A stretch of 59,324 nt of DNA from Gamarada debralockiae (lineage: Eukaryota > Ascomycota > Leotiomycetes > Helotiales > Hyphodiscaceae), in the NCBI GenBank assembly GCA_002803225.1, contig NXFV01002041.1:1-59324 (forward strand), given 5' to 3'. Below, in pieces: positions 1-11,664 of this stretch. Below the pieces are notes generated by a model. It made no database searches, had not been told where the DNA came from, and was given only the letters and a program-made list of their open reading frames with translations. Every line of letters begins with the position of its first letter. Within the stretch, counting starts at the first letter, position 1. The translations under genes and the position numbers were made by a program.

Positions 1-186
1 ACACACTGCACCCCCAAGGTCGCAACATTGATCAAGTTGTTATTTCGACAAGGCCACGAACTCCTCTTGCCTTTCACTCGCGACCGGCAGCTCTGCATCT
101 CACTCGTTACTGGGCTTTTCATGAAATCCCATTCTTTCTTGAGTAAGGCTTGGAAGTGCCACAGGCCCTCGAGCCAGCCTGGCACG

Positions 187-3100
187 ATGTCTCGCAGAGG
201 CCCTGCAGCCCTAGAGGCAAGTGAGAGCGAACGATGTAAGTGTATTCTCAGTCTTGCTTGCTAATGGAAGCTACTCGACCCCTGCCACGTGTCTGCGGAT
301 TGCCGGTCTAACTATGAACTCTTAGCGCTGGAGAATACGGAAGCACTGGCTCTGGACGCTGCCAATTACAATCACTCAATCAATCAGCAGCGTTTGTTGC
401 GCAGGCGCGAAGCACAAGACTGGTGGCTGAGTTTGTGTCGCCAACCAGATAAGGGAGCCAACTCATCAACGCATTTGATCTCCCACGATTCCGAGATTCA
501 CACCGATCAATATTCTTGCAAGCGTTCTTTCGACATGACGAGCAAGCAAGAGTGTTTGGATGATCCTGTAGCTGTAATGAATGATGGAGACATTTGTGAA
601 TTGTCCGATCTTGGTCACACAGAATTCACATCACTGACTAAGGCACACTGCAGCGCAGCATTAGAACAAGACTGTGGGCTCTATTATTGTACAGAGCCAG
701 GCTGCTATCGGGCTGTTCACAAATAAGCCTTCACGATTGGAGGGTATAATCGCCACATGCTCGCTCACAAAGAGGGCCCGCAATATTGCGTGTACCCTGA
801 ATGTGCAGCACAGACACCCCCAAAAGCGTACTTCGGAAAGGAGTGCCTTCAGGACCATGTGAGAAGGATGCACAAGGGCCCACGACAACGCCCCGTGGGT
901 CGACGTCCCGTCGTCCGCCATAAGGCATCTTCCGGCGTTCCAGTGGATGAAGCTACAATCAATGGATGTAGAGAGAAGATGCAATACAGAAACTGCAGTG
1001 ACAGCGAAGACGATGAGGAAGGCGAGACGGACGACTACAAATATTACCGCTATAGGCCAGGCACTTTGGGTCAGTTTAGAGGCAGATTCACCTGTCGAAG
1101 CCTCCAAGCGTATGCACAGTCATGCCGCCAGAAGGACGGCCACGAAACCACCATCAACGAGTACATGTCTTATTTGATGAACCAAACTTCCCAGGTACCA
1201 AGATGCGGTTGTAGCCATTGGCCACGTCGATTGATGCTAACTTCTGAGAATAGGAAGTTTCTGAAGACATCAAAGCGGAAAGACAAGTAACACTGGATTT
1301 CAATATCAGTATCATATGTATGAATGTCTGCATCGTTTTCTGTTTCTCGGTAACTAACGTTTCCACAGTGATGTTCCCTGAACTTCAAATTATTTTGCCA
1401 GCCAGAAAGTCTGCTTGTCAGGGCGCAGCGCTGCCATGCTTTGATGGCTATTCCGAGGAAAGCTGCGCTAGCGGATACAATGAAACCATTTGGACATGCA
1501 AACTTTACAAGAATCACAGAACTGAAGGTCTCAGCCTGTCGCGCCGTTGCGATAAGTGCAGATTCCGACAAAAGATCTATCAGGAACTTCATAAGAAAGG
1601 ACTTTATACGCCTGAGTCTGGATCCTCCTGTACGAAGTGCGATCGCCCACGTGCTCTCCCGAGGTCCAAGCTGTGTCCTCTTCATGCTATTCAACATAGG
1701 CACGGTTTGAGTCTTAAGCTTTCATCGGATACCGCTGAACAGATCGACTCCATCCTAAGCCGCAGTCGCGTGTCCCTGGAAAGGGCCTGGAAGCCAGTGA
1801 ACGATGCCTTCAAGCTTCTGAATTCTTCAAGCAGTCCTAGCTACAACTACAAAGACTACGTTCTTGTTGACTTAGAATGCTCTGTTTTCAATGAAGGTGT
1901 TGTAGAAATCTGGCAAGTATCAATCGTTGATCTTCTTGGCAAGCCCCTCGTCGAAGTCTTTATTGACTGGGAAGAGAGCGAGCGCGAGAAGCATTGCGAT
2001 GGCTACCAGCATAGACTGAATAAGCCAGAATTTGCTACGATGTGGGACTTTTACCATCTCAGAGCCATTGGACGCAAGTCTGGCAAAAGAACTTTGCCGA
2101 ATTGGACAATGCAAGAACTTGCCGAAGAACTCAAACACCACGTCAATCGAGAAACGACCTTCATTGAGTACAGCTATGGTGGTGTCGATTTCAACGTTCT
2201 TTCCAAAGGCCTATCGCATTTCGGGTATCCAAACCTTCTTGGCTCGGTCAAGCACCAATCTCTCCCGGCAATCCCTACCCTCAAGAAAGCTATGCCTGGT
2301 ATCACATCATGGAGCCTCGAAACCATTTTCCCAGCCTTCTTTCCTGGCAGCAATCTGGTGGATGGAAACCACGACGCTAGGGTTGATACTCGCCAGCTTG
2401 CAAAGCTGCTTACGCTACATTTTGAGCTGGCCGAGCCATTGGATGGCCGCAGCGACCGCCTACTTTCTGTCTGGCCAGTTCATGAGAGGGGATTTCATGG
2501 GAGCCCCAGCCAGCGACAGACCGGCATTAGAGCAGAAGAAAGTGTTGACGCTGTCCCTGAGCCAATAGGCTCTATTGCTTTAGGTGTGAAGCCAGGCACT
2601 GCCGGCAAAAACATGAAACATCGTGCCGGGACTTGGGATCCGGACGAAGTTGAATTCTGCCGAAACATAGGAGACAAAATGAAAGAGAAGGGGATCATGC
2701 ATCCTGATGGCGGTTTCACTTGCAATTGTGGTCATACCTGGGGCCAGAAAACTTTCTGGAAGCACATCCACATGTGGGAAAAACATTGCCGTTCAATCCA
2801 ACATCGCTCCGCAAATCCTGATGATCCTTACATCTGTATTTGCGGGGAACTCCTTGCAAATGCGAGAGAAGATCAAAAACATGAGCAGTCTCCAAAACAT
2901 TCTGCATGGAGTGAAGCATACGAAAGTATCAGATCTGGATTGCTGTTAAGTTTTGAACTCAGGCAGAGAGAACTTGCATCCATTTGTGTCCAGGGCGAGG
3001 GATTCAGGTTCGACTGGCGATGTACTTGCGGCACAGTGCAATCTTTGTTTTACCCCCCGACTGGCATGCCTCCAAATAAAGCCTTAGAAACACACATCGA

Positions 3101-3785
3101 CGGACCTTGCGCACTCCGCAAATTTGCCTATGGCCCGCAGCCTGCCGAACTTGGGTATACCTGTGAATGCGGCGCTATCCTGACGTCGAAAACGAACTCA
3201 GCTGGGAAACCAAATACGTTGAAACATCACAAGACATTGGCCTTTCATCAGGCATTCCTCGATTCCAAAGATTCAGAATGTTCCGAGTGCAAACTTCTCG
3301 TCGATCAGTCAGTTGGAATTGCGAGACACCTTACGAGCCCATGCCACAAGTTCCTCAAAAACTTGTCAGATGAAGAACGTGTTAGGTTTTTAACTTCTTC
3401 CCCTGGGCTAGGAACAATCCTCCGGGTTTGTCACATTTACCAAGCACCCAAGGAGACAGTCAAAGTCGATTGCCCCGAATGTGGATTGGCGTTCGGGAAA
3501 CAAGGTTTATGGGAACATCAGGTTAATAATCACTTTGGGACCGTTTGTTTTTTCCCCGCATGCGATCACAGGTTCGAGGATGAGAAACAACTTGTATCTC
3601 ACCTTTACGAACACCTTGATTCCACCACTATGGCAAAAAATGGTGGGAAATTACATTGCTCTTGGCCAGGCTGCAAGAGTGGAGAAAGCAAGCTACGACA
3701 GAATAAAGTCGTACGTGCGTGCATGCGCAAACACCAAGGTAAGGCAAGGAGGCGTTTCATCAATCAAACTACCGGTTCGGGTTGA
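187..3785 (+). CDS. C2H2-finger / DEDDh exonuclease protein, interrupted by an in-frame stop
   Basis: My model is exons 187-235, 326-1194, 1254-1317 and 1369-3785. All joins keep frame and the introns have GT donors, CTAAC-like branch sites and AG ends. It would encode about 1130 residues, but codon 150 is TAA (724-726), inside the first C2H2 finger. A shorter product could start at ATG 757. After two N-terminal fingers comes a Cys-rich block. Then a DEDDh exonuclease fold follows (about residues 485-680): motif I VDLE, motif II GVDFNVLS, and motif III with H-x4-D in NHDARVDTRQLAKL. The C-terminal 350 residues hold about eight CxC or CxxC...H..H zinc-binding modules. A possible last intron, 3739-3804, would change the C-terminus and end at 3831. 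The family suggests 3'-5' trimming of RNA or DNA; the substrate is unknown. I know no named fungal gene with this architecture. A pseudogene is possible. Confidence 0.6.
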
Positions 3786-3831
3786 TTTGCGAGATATACA
3801 ACAGAGGATGCAGTCTTGAAAGCGACGGAAT

Positions 3832-5215
3832 AATAAGATAGCATCAATGTACCTTGGCTGTTTCCCACATCATGAGCTTGCAGGCTGTATGTATTCGTAT
3901 TCAAAACTTCGTTAGCAGCGTACGAAATCACGGAACTATGAATAGTTACCTCTAGCTGAGACAGTAGGGTATTTGAGGATTGGAAGTTCGATTGAGTTGT
4001 GCATAGTTGCTTTGGATTTCTCATTAGATATTTATAAGCACCATGTCAATACAAGTACATACTTTTGCCTCTTTAAAAAAAGTGTCACCCCGTTCATTAA
4101 TTAATTGATTGATTGATTATGTCATACTCGATGCCAGCCCGCAGTTTTGTCAGCCGCCATTTTGGTGGCCCTCAGAAAATGGCGGTCTTTGTCGTCTTGG
4201 AGCTAGGGCGACGTGATAACAGGGTGAAGGATTTAGCTGGCTGACACCTTAAGCGGTATCGACTACTAACAGAGCAGCTCCAAGTGTTTGGCCATCAAAA
4301 ATCATCTAGATCTGCAAAGGAAGTACTCAGCACTATGGCCCTCCTGCGCATCAGGCCAATCATTCTCGGTTTCATGGTGGGCGTTGTGTTCAAATTCAAG
4401 CAAAAGCTGATTCTCCATAGGCCAAAGGGACAGGAAAAAGTTCCAGGTAAGCCGAAGATTTGCCGAAAGGAACTTGTTGCCTTGGCTCCTTAGCCTTGAC
4501 TTAGCTTGCTTATATACCGACATTGAGGCTTGGACCTCAATATTCTGAGGGGTTTCATTGTATTTGAGCATTGTCCCTCCCGCATCGCAGGCTTAAGGGA
4601 GAGCCAATTTCTGTCCCTTGTCAGCGCTCCCGTTTTAGATGCACCAGCATCAAGGAGCCGAATATGCCCCAATTCCAATGCCAGTGCCTTTGGAATCAAT
4701 TCGGCCCCTCAAGCATAGGATGGGCGGCCCTAGAAATCACACAAAAAATGCAGTGCAACTACACTGTGAGTGAGTAAACTTACTTTGAAACTATTTTTAG
4801 ATTCAGAGTACTACAATTGCGAATATATCGGTGTGAAATAGTACACCTCGAAGTAGTTGCATTTAAAGTAGGATACCTTAACATACTACAAGATCGCATA
4901 TGTGCCTTATTCACACTGAAAATCAAACTACTCCGGCTAAGAATATAAGATTCTCGAGCATTCCTGTAGTCTGCGCTACACTAACTCCAAATCAAGCAGT
5001 CTACTATATAGACGGCCTGGGGTATATTTTGGATAGAGACCCACCTTTAGCAGGAGGCAAAGAAAATAAGTTGTAGGGAGGCGTATTCTAGTAGGGCGGA
5101 GTGCAGACCAACACTCGATCACGTGACCGTCCCATGCCATTCCCTTTAAGAATCTGGAATGGTGATTAGTCAGAATGGTGCTGACTAAGCTCTGTTTTAT
5201 ATAACGTACAGCACG
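3832..5215. other. Gene-poor stretch
   Basis: I see no convincing coding region. It holds a short ATTG-type simple repeat (about 4095-4118) and a hairpin at 4154-4185. AT-rich DNA lies around 4780-4990. Open frames here are short and resemble no family I know. Confidence 0.5.
4154..4185. repeat. 10-bp perfect inverted repeat with outer 7-8 bp repeat
   Basis: CCGCCATTTT (4154-4163) is the exact reverse complement of AAAATGGCGG (4176-4185), with a 12-nt loop. An outer pair, TGTCAGCC (4148-4155) and GGCTGACA (4238-4245), nests around it. This could be the end structure of a small non-autonomous transposon. I see no clear target duplication. Confidence 0.45.
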
Positions 5216-5491
5216 TGGCTTCTTCGGCATATCTATCACGCGAATCAAAGAGCAGATGTATGTGCCGTTGCACTAGGACCTGATGTTCCAATTGTGCTAC
5301 GTAAGGAGTCGGTGAGGTGCTTCGATGAGCAATGGAAGATAAAGTCAAATTTGCCTATCATGTCCAAGAAGACGTCTTTGTACAGATTTGTAGGCCAAGC
5401 GTACGTTCATAGCATTGTGAATTATGACGGGGATATGTTTGATGATGACAGGGCGGGCTGCATTCGTCTTCAGGACTTTTACTTGATATGA
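5216..5491 (+). pseudogene. Relic of a HET-domain gene C-terminus
   Basis: One frame stays open from about 5216 to the TGA ending at 5491. It reads like the conserved C-terminal block of fungal heterokaryon-incompatibility proteins: a GD.V-like stretch, then LGPDVPIVLR, then YRFVGQAYVHSIVN. Family members have G..VPF.LR followed by YRLVGEAYVHG. No HET domain or upstream exon is recognisable before it, so this is an orphan 3' fragment of a lost gene. The family assignment rests on motif recognition only. Confidence 0.55.
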
Positions 5492-6277
5492 AGAGGGATG
5501 GATGAAAAGCCTAGATAGGAAGACGAAAAGAAACTTTTCGAGCGGATTACCAACCGCTGGCCCGTTAAAGCCTTATAAAGCTGGAGCATCAAGATATTCT
5601 GATTCGTCACCTCTGTTGTGCAACACCGATCATGCTAGCAGCGAGATGAAGGCCGGTCTCACGTATTTTGGGTTCAATTAGACGTAAGAGTTGTGGATAT
5701 TATTTTAGAGATTTGAAAATCCCAACAGGAACAAATCCAACTCTCTTCATTTTGTAGTAGAGAGACAGGTGGCTGGTGTTCAACAATGAGAACTTTCTCA
5801 ACACTGAAATTGAGCTCGAAGACAACAATCCGCAGCCGCAGCCTGGATAGAGTGAAATCTCTGCTTGAAGCTCCGAGAATTGAAACATTCAGTACGGAAA
5901 AGTGAAGAGCCGGACTTGAGCGGTACCTCCCGCAATCTTGACCAGTTGATTTTTGTTGCAAGATCTGACAGTTCTTGATACTAGCACTAGCCAACAATGA
6001 CTTGATTTATTATGGAAAATTTTCAATGCGTGAACACCTCAATTAACCTGAGACCAATTTTCAATGATTGATTTCTATTCATACAGTATTCTATACCAGT
6101 CCATGAGTGCTTTTGTGGTATCTTGATACTCGGATTCCAGCAGCAATTAGCCGAACGCCATCGCTGATGCAGAATCAATTTCGGACTCGTCGATTCGCCA
6201 ATACAAGGCAATTCTCCAACTCCTGGTTTCCATAACACCATAACACCATAATTCGAGAAGGAAAGCTTTTTGGGGAC
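5492..6277. other. Intergenic, no gene seen
   Basis: No supported coding sequence. The end nearest 6278 probably carries the 3' UTR of the minus-strand RS-rich gene. Confidence 0.4.
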
Positions 6278-7863
6278 TTAAAATGCGGCGCCACCAACTC
6301 CCTCCCCAGCCAGCGTCCGCACATGTCTCTCACTCAACTCGCTCCGTAAAGCCCATTGCGCAGACTCGCTCTTCATTCTTTCGTACTCCTTGAGATTCTT
6401 TCTTAATGCATCCTGCTTAGCTTCCAAGTCTGCTCTCAGTCCCTCGGCTTCATCTTCTCTCTTCTTGATCCTCAATGAAATCTCATTAGACATGCCAGAA
6501 GCCGTGGGGTCGAGTCTACCACCTGGAATGATTTGGGGCATGTTTGCCATTGCTGGATGTGGGCGTGGACCAGAAGAGGCTGCGGAAGATTGAGTGCGAC
6601 TACCATACACACTGGACGCATGTTGGAGAGATGGTCGAGACGGGATTCCCACACTGGCTCGCGGTCCGGTAGGAATGCCACCTGAAGGCCCGGTAGGAAT
6701 GGAAGATGAGGATGGACCTGTGGGAACGGATGGAGAGGCGGGCAGTGGACGACTGACAGGGTCAACACCTCTGGCTGATCTTGATGAAAAATCATTGATT
6801 GGGCGAGTTGGTGCTGCTCCCCAACTGGCTATGTCTGGACGAGTCTGACGATCATGACCGAAGGATCCTCGGCCACCCCTGCCAGCAAATCCACCTCGAG
6901 ATGGTGCGAACTGTGCACGTGGACCCGCAGGAGGGGCAACTGGAGCATTATCTGGTCTGTTGTGAGCAGACATTGACATAGGAGTGGTGCTGTTAGACAT
7001 TATAGGTGAGGGCGACGGTGCAGTAAAGTTTCGGCCACCACCAGGCCCGGTAGGTGGTCTAAATGTAGATGCAGGTCCTCTTGGAGGCGATCTTGGGCGA
7101 ACAGGTGATCGTTCCCTGGGAGTTGATCTCGCAGAATCCCGATCTCGGTATGCAGGTTGGGTTGGGGGAGATCGTTCACGTGTCATAGGTGGAGAACGAG
7201 GTCTTGATGCTTGTTGTACAGCAGCCAATCGACTTGGATGAACCTGTGGTGATGAACGACGAGAATTACTGCCAGATGTTCTGGCAGATGAACGTTCTGA
7301 TTCTCGAGGCGGAGGGGAAGGTGACCGGCGTCTCCAGTTTGACGAACTTGGGCCAGTTGGGATACGGTCATCACGGCGATCTGGACTTCTAGAACGTCCA
7401 CGATACGATCCTCTTGGACCTGATGGAGGTGATCTTCTTCGAAGTGGTGATCTGGCACGTGTTGTCGTTCGATCACGGTCATATGGCGATCTAGATCTTC
7501 TTCTACTTTACGTTAGCTACATTGTTTGCGTATCCAAGTCGTGAGCTCATACCTGTCATCCCTCGGCGACCTAGCCCTCTCCCGCCGATCGTCATCTCTT
7601 CTAGGGGAAAATCTTCTTGGTGGACTTCTGGCTCGAGGTGGGGATCTTGTTCGCCAATTGTCTCTGGGAGGTGTGCGTCGGAAAGGAGATCTGCGTCTTG
7701 GGGAACGGTCTCTGGAACTAGGATGGTAACTGTCGCTGACAGGAGGTGATCTTGCTCGTCGAGGAGATCTGTCTCTGTCAGATCGAAAGGTGTCTGCTCG
7801 TGGAGGGCTTCGTGGTCGACTTCGGGGTCTATTAGGTCTGTACGATTCTCCATTACCCAGCAT
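6278..7863 (-). CDS. Arg/Ser/Pro-rich (RS-like) nuclear protein
   Basis: Two exons: 7863-7553 and 7502-6278. The 50-nt intron has a GTATGA donor, GCTAAC branch and TAG acceptor. They join in frame to give 511 residues. The first half is dense in RSP, RDRSP and SPPR dipeptide runs, as in SR-type splicing or matrix proteins. The middle is Pro/Gly/Ser-rich with GPS and IPTGP repeats. The last 75 residues are charged and predicted helical or coiled coil, from about SNEISLRIKKRE to the end. There is no RRM or PWI domain, so it is not a classical SR protein. A role in RNA processing is inferred from composition only. The gene below it (8044-8683) has the same orientation. Confidence 0.7.
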
Positions 7864-8043
7864 TGTTGTTACTCCGTCAGGCTCGACTCTGAAGATAAGT
7901 TAGCGATGTTTAAAACTTGCATGCCAATGAAATGAAAAGCGGCAGTCTCGGGAATCGACCTGGAGATGGAGGTCTCAAGTCTTGAATCCTTTGGTTGTTG
8001 TTAAAATTTGTCTGCCAAGGTAAGACCAGGGGATTCCATTTGT

Positions 8044-8683
8044 TCAAACAACTTGAACGATTCGCAAATCGATATCATGATGCTTCATGTATGCGAGTTC
8101 GAAGGGTTGGTTGGAGTTGAGTGATTGGAAGGCAGTGGCAAGTGGGGAATGATTTGGGCATTCAACACAAGCGTATCTATCTCCCTTTCTCCTCTTCCGC
8201 TTCTTTGACGCTCCTTTGAGCTTCGGTGGCGGATCAGTCTTTCTTCGCGGTCGCCCAATATTTGCTGGTGTTGAAAGATTTGCCTCACGAAGAAGTCCGT
8301 TGAATAATCCAAGAACAGTTCTGGCCCTCCGAATCCGTTAAATCGTACTCGGCAATTCTCTTGGCTCTTGTTGAGATTCGCAGAGCCAGGTTGGCTAGGA
8401 TGTTTCGCGCATCCCACAAGAATCCGTCCGCTATTTGGAAGGATTCATTGTCGTTAACTTCGCCTTCGTTGGCGGCGCATTCCACGATGGCTTGAACATC
8501 TTCGATGATGGTTGCTAATTCCATAGCTAGTTGGCTTCCTCGGCTCATATATATAAGAAGTTCCCTTTCTAATGGGTGAGATCTCTTGTATGATGATCGT
8601 CGTCCGCCGCGATCGCCTCCAGCTCCAGCTTCAGTAGCAGACGTTGCCATGTTGCCAGGAAACAGCTCTTTGTTTGTGTTCAT
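8044..8683 (-). CDS. Small AT-hook protein, apparently frameshifted
   Basis: From ATG 8683 (a second ATG is at 8650) a frame runs through an acidic/helical region rich in alanine and leucine and ends at a TGA near 8285. Just before that stop a second frame becomes protein-like. It contains an AT-hook core (GRPRRK) and a basic run (SKKRKRRKG), and ends at the TGA at 8044-8046. The two frames would join smoothly if one base near 8317-8321 were absent. I found no intron longer than 40 nt that joins them. So it is either a real one-base insertion, which truncates the protein to about 132 residues and loses the DNA-binding tail, or a sequence error. The AT-hook suggests a nuclear, AT-rich-DNA-binding protein. 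Confidence 0.5.
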
Positions 8684-9439
8684 GGTGCATCGTTCAAGCG
8701 TGCCAGCGATTGAAAGATATTCGTTCAAAATGTCCCAGCGGTTACCGAATCCGAGTATGGATGCTCCAAAAGTTGTGTGTCCGTAGCCGTCCAAGTATGT
8801 CGTATGTTGTTTGCCAAACCCAAAAATGAAGTAAGGAAAGATTTCACAAACCTTCGATTACTCTCCCGATCACGGTCCCTTCCTCGATCCATCTTGCCTC
8901 AATTATTCTTTCCTACTAAATGTATGGCTTCGATCTTGCCTCATGCGCGAGGCGCTTTGACGTTGTCGCGGGCTTGGGAAGGAGCGAGGGTGAGGTTGTT
9001 ACTCGTTTGTTGCGGAAGGAGGTCTGGTGTTGAAGCCCAGGAAATTATTTTGGAAGTCGCGATTTGAGAGGCGCTAGCGGCCGCGCCTGAATTGGGAAGA
9101 CTATCACGTGCTGAACAGGAGGCTCCAGTGAGGTCCCTTTTGAGGCAGCTCAGAGTGAACATGGGTTGGATTGTTCCTGGGGTTGTATGGTTTCCTTGCT
9201 GGTGCCTCGGCATGTACTAGCTGTGGTTTATGAACGTATAATAAACATTTCTAATCGTACATCAACACATACGTATCAACAAGAATCCAAAAACGCCAAA
9301 TTCGCACACAATGCTTCCTTCTATATTTCTTTATCCAGTCGTTCGTCCATGCCCATCCCAAAATGCCATATTCTAATAGAAGCTCATTGGCTTCAAATGC
9401 TTGAATGTGAGGAAACAGAAACAGAGTCTCTAAGCTCAT
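8684..9439. other. Intergenic between two minus-strand genes
   Basis: Presumed 3' UTR of sly41 and promoter of the AT-hook gene. I see no supported coding sequence. Confidence 0.4.
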
Positions 9440-11275
9440 TCAATTAACAGAAACACGATTCCCACTCAGCTCCCTGGGTCTCCACGTCTCCTCCTGCCTC
9501 GTTCCTGGCGGTAACCAAGCCGCGTTACTAGCACCCCTTGCTCTGCCTGCTCGTCCATTCTCGTCGGATTTCTTCGTGTCTTCAGATCCAGAGTTCAGCG
9601 CATACCCATTCGTGTAAGGCCTTGGGGGTGCAGGCTCGAAACTCGGTCCGCCGTTAATGCCAAAACCATTTGGCTTAACATTCGTCAACGGTAAGATGGA
9701 CTCTTCTTTGATATCCATCATTTTGGCTTTGCGATCCGCTTTCGTGCTTCCATGCGTTCGGTCGTACAAGTAGAGGCCGAAGAATGTCAATGCAATGCCT
9801 AGACCTTGGACTTTGGTGGTAGAGTTCTGGAACCAGACAATAGCGACTACAACGACAAAGACGCGCTTGATGAGCGAGGCGACGGAGTACGTCACTGGTG
9901 AAACCATGGACAAAAGGACGAAGGCAATGATGTTCTGGCCGAAATGGAAGGTGCCGTTGAAAACGAATTCCAGTGCTAGACGCCCGTGATCGAAGGCCTC
10001 GGGGTGTGAATTCAAATCTAGTGTTCCATCATGAAAGAAGTCTCCCAATAGAGCAATTCCTTCTGACCAAAACCAAATGGGGAATGTGATGAGGAATGCC
10101 AAGCCTGAAGAATAGCACAGCAAGTTCAACTTGTCCAGTTTTCGCGTTTGAGCAGCACCAGAGGCTTCAGCGGCCGCAGCTTCGTTGAAGAGACGCTTGG
10201 AGAAGATATTTTGCGTGACGAAGATTATGGCTGCGAGAAAAGCGTAGAGGATTCCGAAGACATTGCCTTTGAATTCTGCGGAGCACGCCAACATGACGCC
10301 TAATGTGAGGGGAATGAGGGAAAGGTAAGTGGATATTGGGTAGCGGATGTCAAAGACGAGGCGGTATGCTAGGACTGTGAAAAGGGGTGACAGGCCTTTG
10401 ATGGTGTGGACGAGGGAGACGGGGATTTTCGCCGTTGCTGTGGACGAGAGGAGGTGGCCTCCTATTTGGAAAGCCGCCAGTGGAATTGTAGTCAAGACTA
10501 CATCTCGTGTGGGGTAGCGGATCCCATGGCGCAGCGCGGGGATGTGTGTCTTGAGGGCGGGGAAGATGGTGGAGAGCCAGGAGAAGAATAGGCACAGGAA
10601 GGCGACGAAGAAGAACTGGATGAGTGTGAGAGTTGCGGGTTTGGAGAATGCGTTGAGAATGGACTTCGAGGATGTGTTCGTTAAAGCGCTAGACATGTAC
10701 CATATTATGCAGAGGATCTACAGCCATCAGCGCTGGCTATTCTGAGAAAGAAGGGGGTTATACGAACTATTAACTTGGGAGAGACCGGCGCCTTCAGGGC
10801 ATCTGAAATCTCGTGTACATTGGCGCTCACGCTCGCTTTGCGAGTCCTTATAGTTCTGAATGCGTCGCTCAAGCTGTGCGAACGGGGGAGTCAGTAATTG
10901 CTTCATTCGGAAGGATTGTAGAGCATATTCTGCTCCCGAGACATGTTTCAAGAGCAATTACTCCCGAAACAATCTCGAATAGGAAATGCTTTGCTCCCCC
11001 AATACGTACCTCTTTTGTCTGGCATGCGAATGCCCCGTTGTTTGCCCATTTGCCCATGATGACCTCCCTAATGCACTGTCCCTTCGAGGTTGCCAACGAT
11101 CCAGAGGCGACGGACTATTCACAAATCCATTCCCAGTGTATGGCAATTGACCCTCTTTCGTATCTAGATCCGGAAACTTCTCCATTGATGTCCTTAAAGC
11201 TGTGGGCTTGGTCTCACTGGGGAATTTGAAGGTCGGAACGCGAGTTGCGGATAAGGAACGAGTGCTATGAGGCAT
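9440..11275 (-). CDS. sly41: Sly41-like transporter (triose-phosphate translocator family)
   Basis: Three exons: 11275-11010, 10873-10768 and 10717-9440, joining in frame to 549 residues. The introns are 136 and 50 nt. The second uses a GTTCGT donor, chosen because it alone restores the family signature WYMSSALTNTSSKSILNAF. The N-terminus is hydrophilic, with a conserved SDAFRTIRTRKASVSAN segment. The TPT/EamA domain (about residues 120-455) has roughly ten membrane segments. The tail is cytosolic, Gly/Pro/Ser-rich and charged. Yeast SLY41 is a multicopy suppressor of Ypt1 loss and acts at the ER/early secretory pathway; phosphoenolpyruvate transport has been discussed for this group. The family is clear; the substrate is inference. 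It is divergent from the plus-strand splicing-factor gene, with a shared 390-bp promoter. Confidence 0.88.
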
Positions 11276-11664
11276 TGTGGTGGGTTTAACGGTCGTGTTG
11301 CCTCTTTGGAATGTTCATGGTTGTCGCAGTATGTCAGAGGACTATGAAATCATTGACACGGAGTCTCTGGGACTTTGTCAGGAATTCGAGGGGATTATTC
11401 GCAATTCGACTACATTATTTCGATACGAGGTGACAAAATATAGACGGAACTTGCCGAGTCTAGCCACAAATAGTGTATCGCAACTTCTCAAAAAGTCAAG
11501 TCAACTTCGACCTGCAAAGTAACTGTAATTTACTCCCAGTCACTCCTTTTCAACGACTCACGACATCTCGACCTAGAAGACTTCTAGGCTCCAAATCTCG
11601 AATCGAGTTTCACTCCAGAAATTCGCATTTGTCGACGCGCCAATCCTCCATTTCGTAGAGCGTT

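Noticed and set aside
680..780. A short intron removing the TAA in the zinc-finger gene
   Set aside because: Any GT-AG pair spanning the stop would delete the finger's own Cys or His ligands.
8298..8345. A 22-nt intron to explain the AT-hook frame change
   Set aside because: Fungal introns are not that short; a one-base insertion is simpler.
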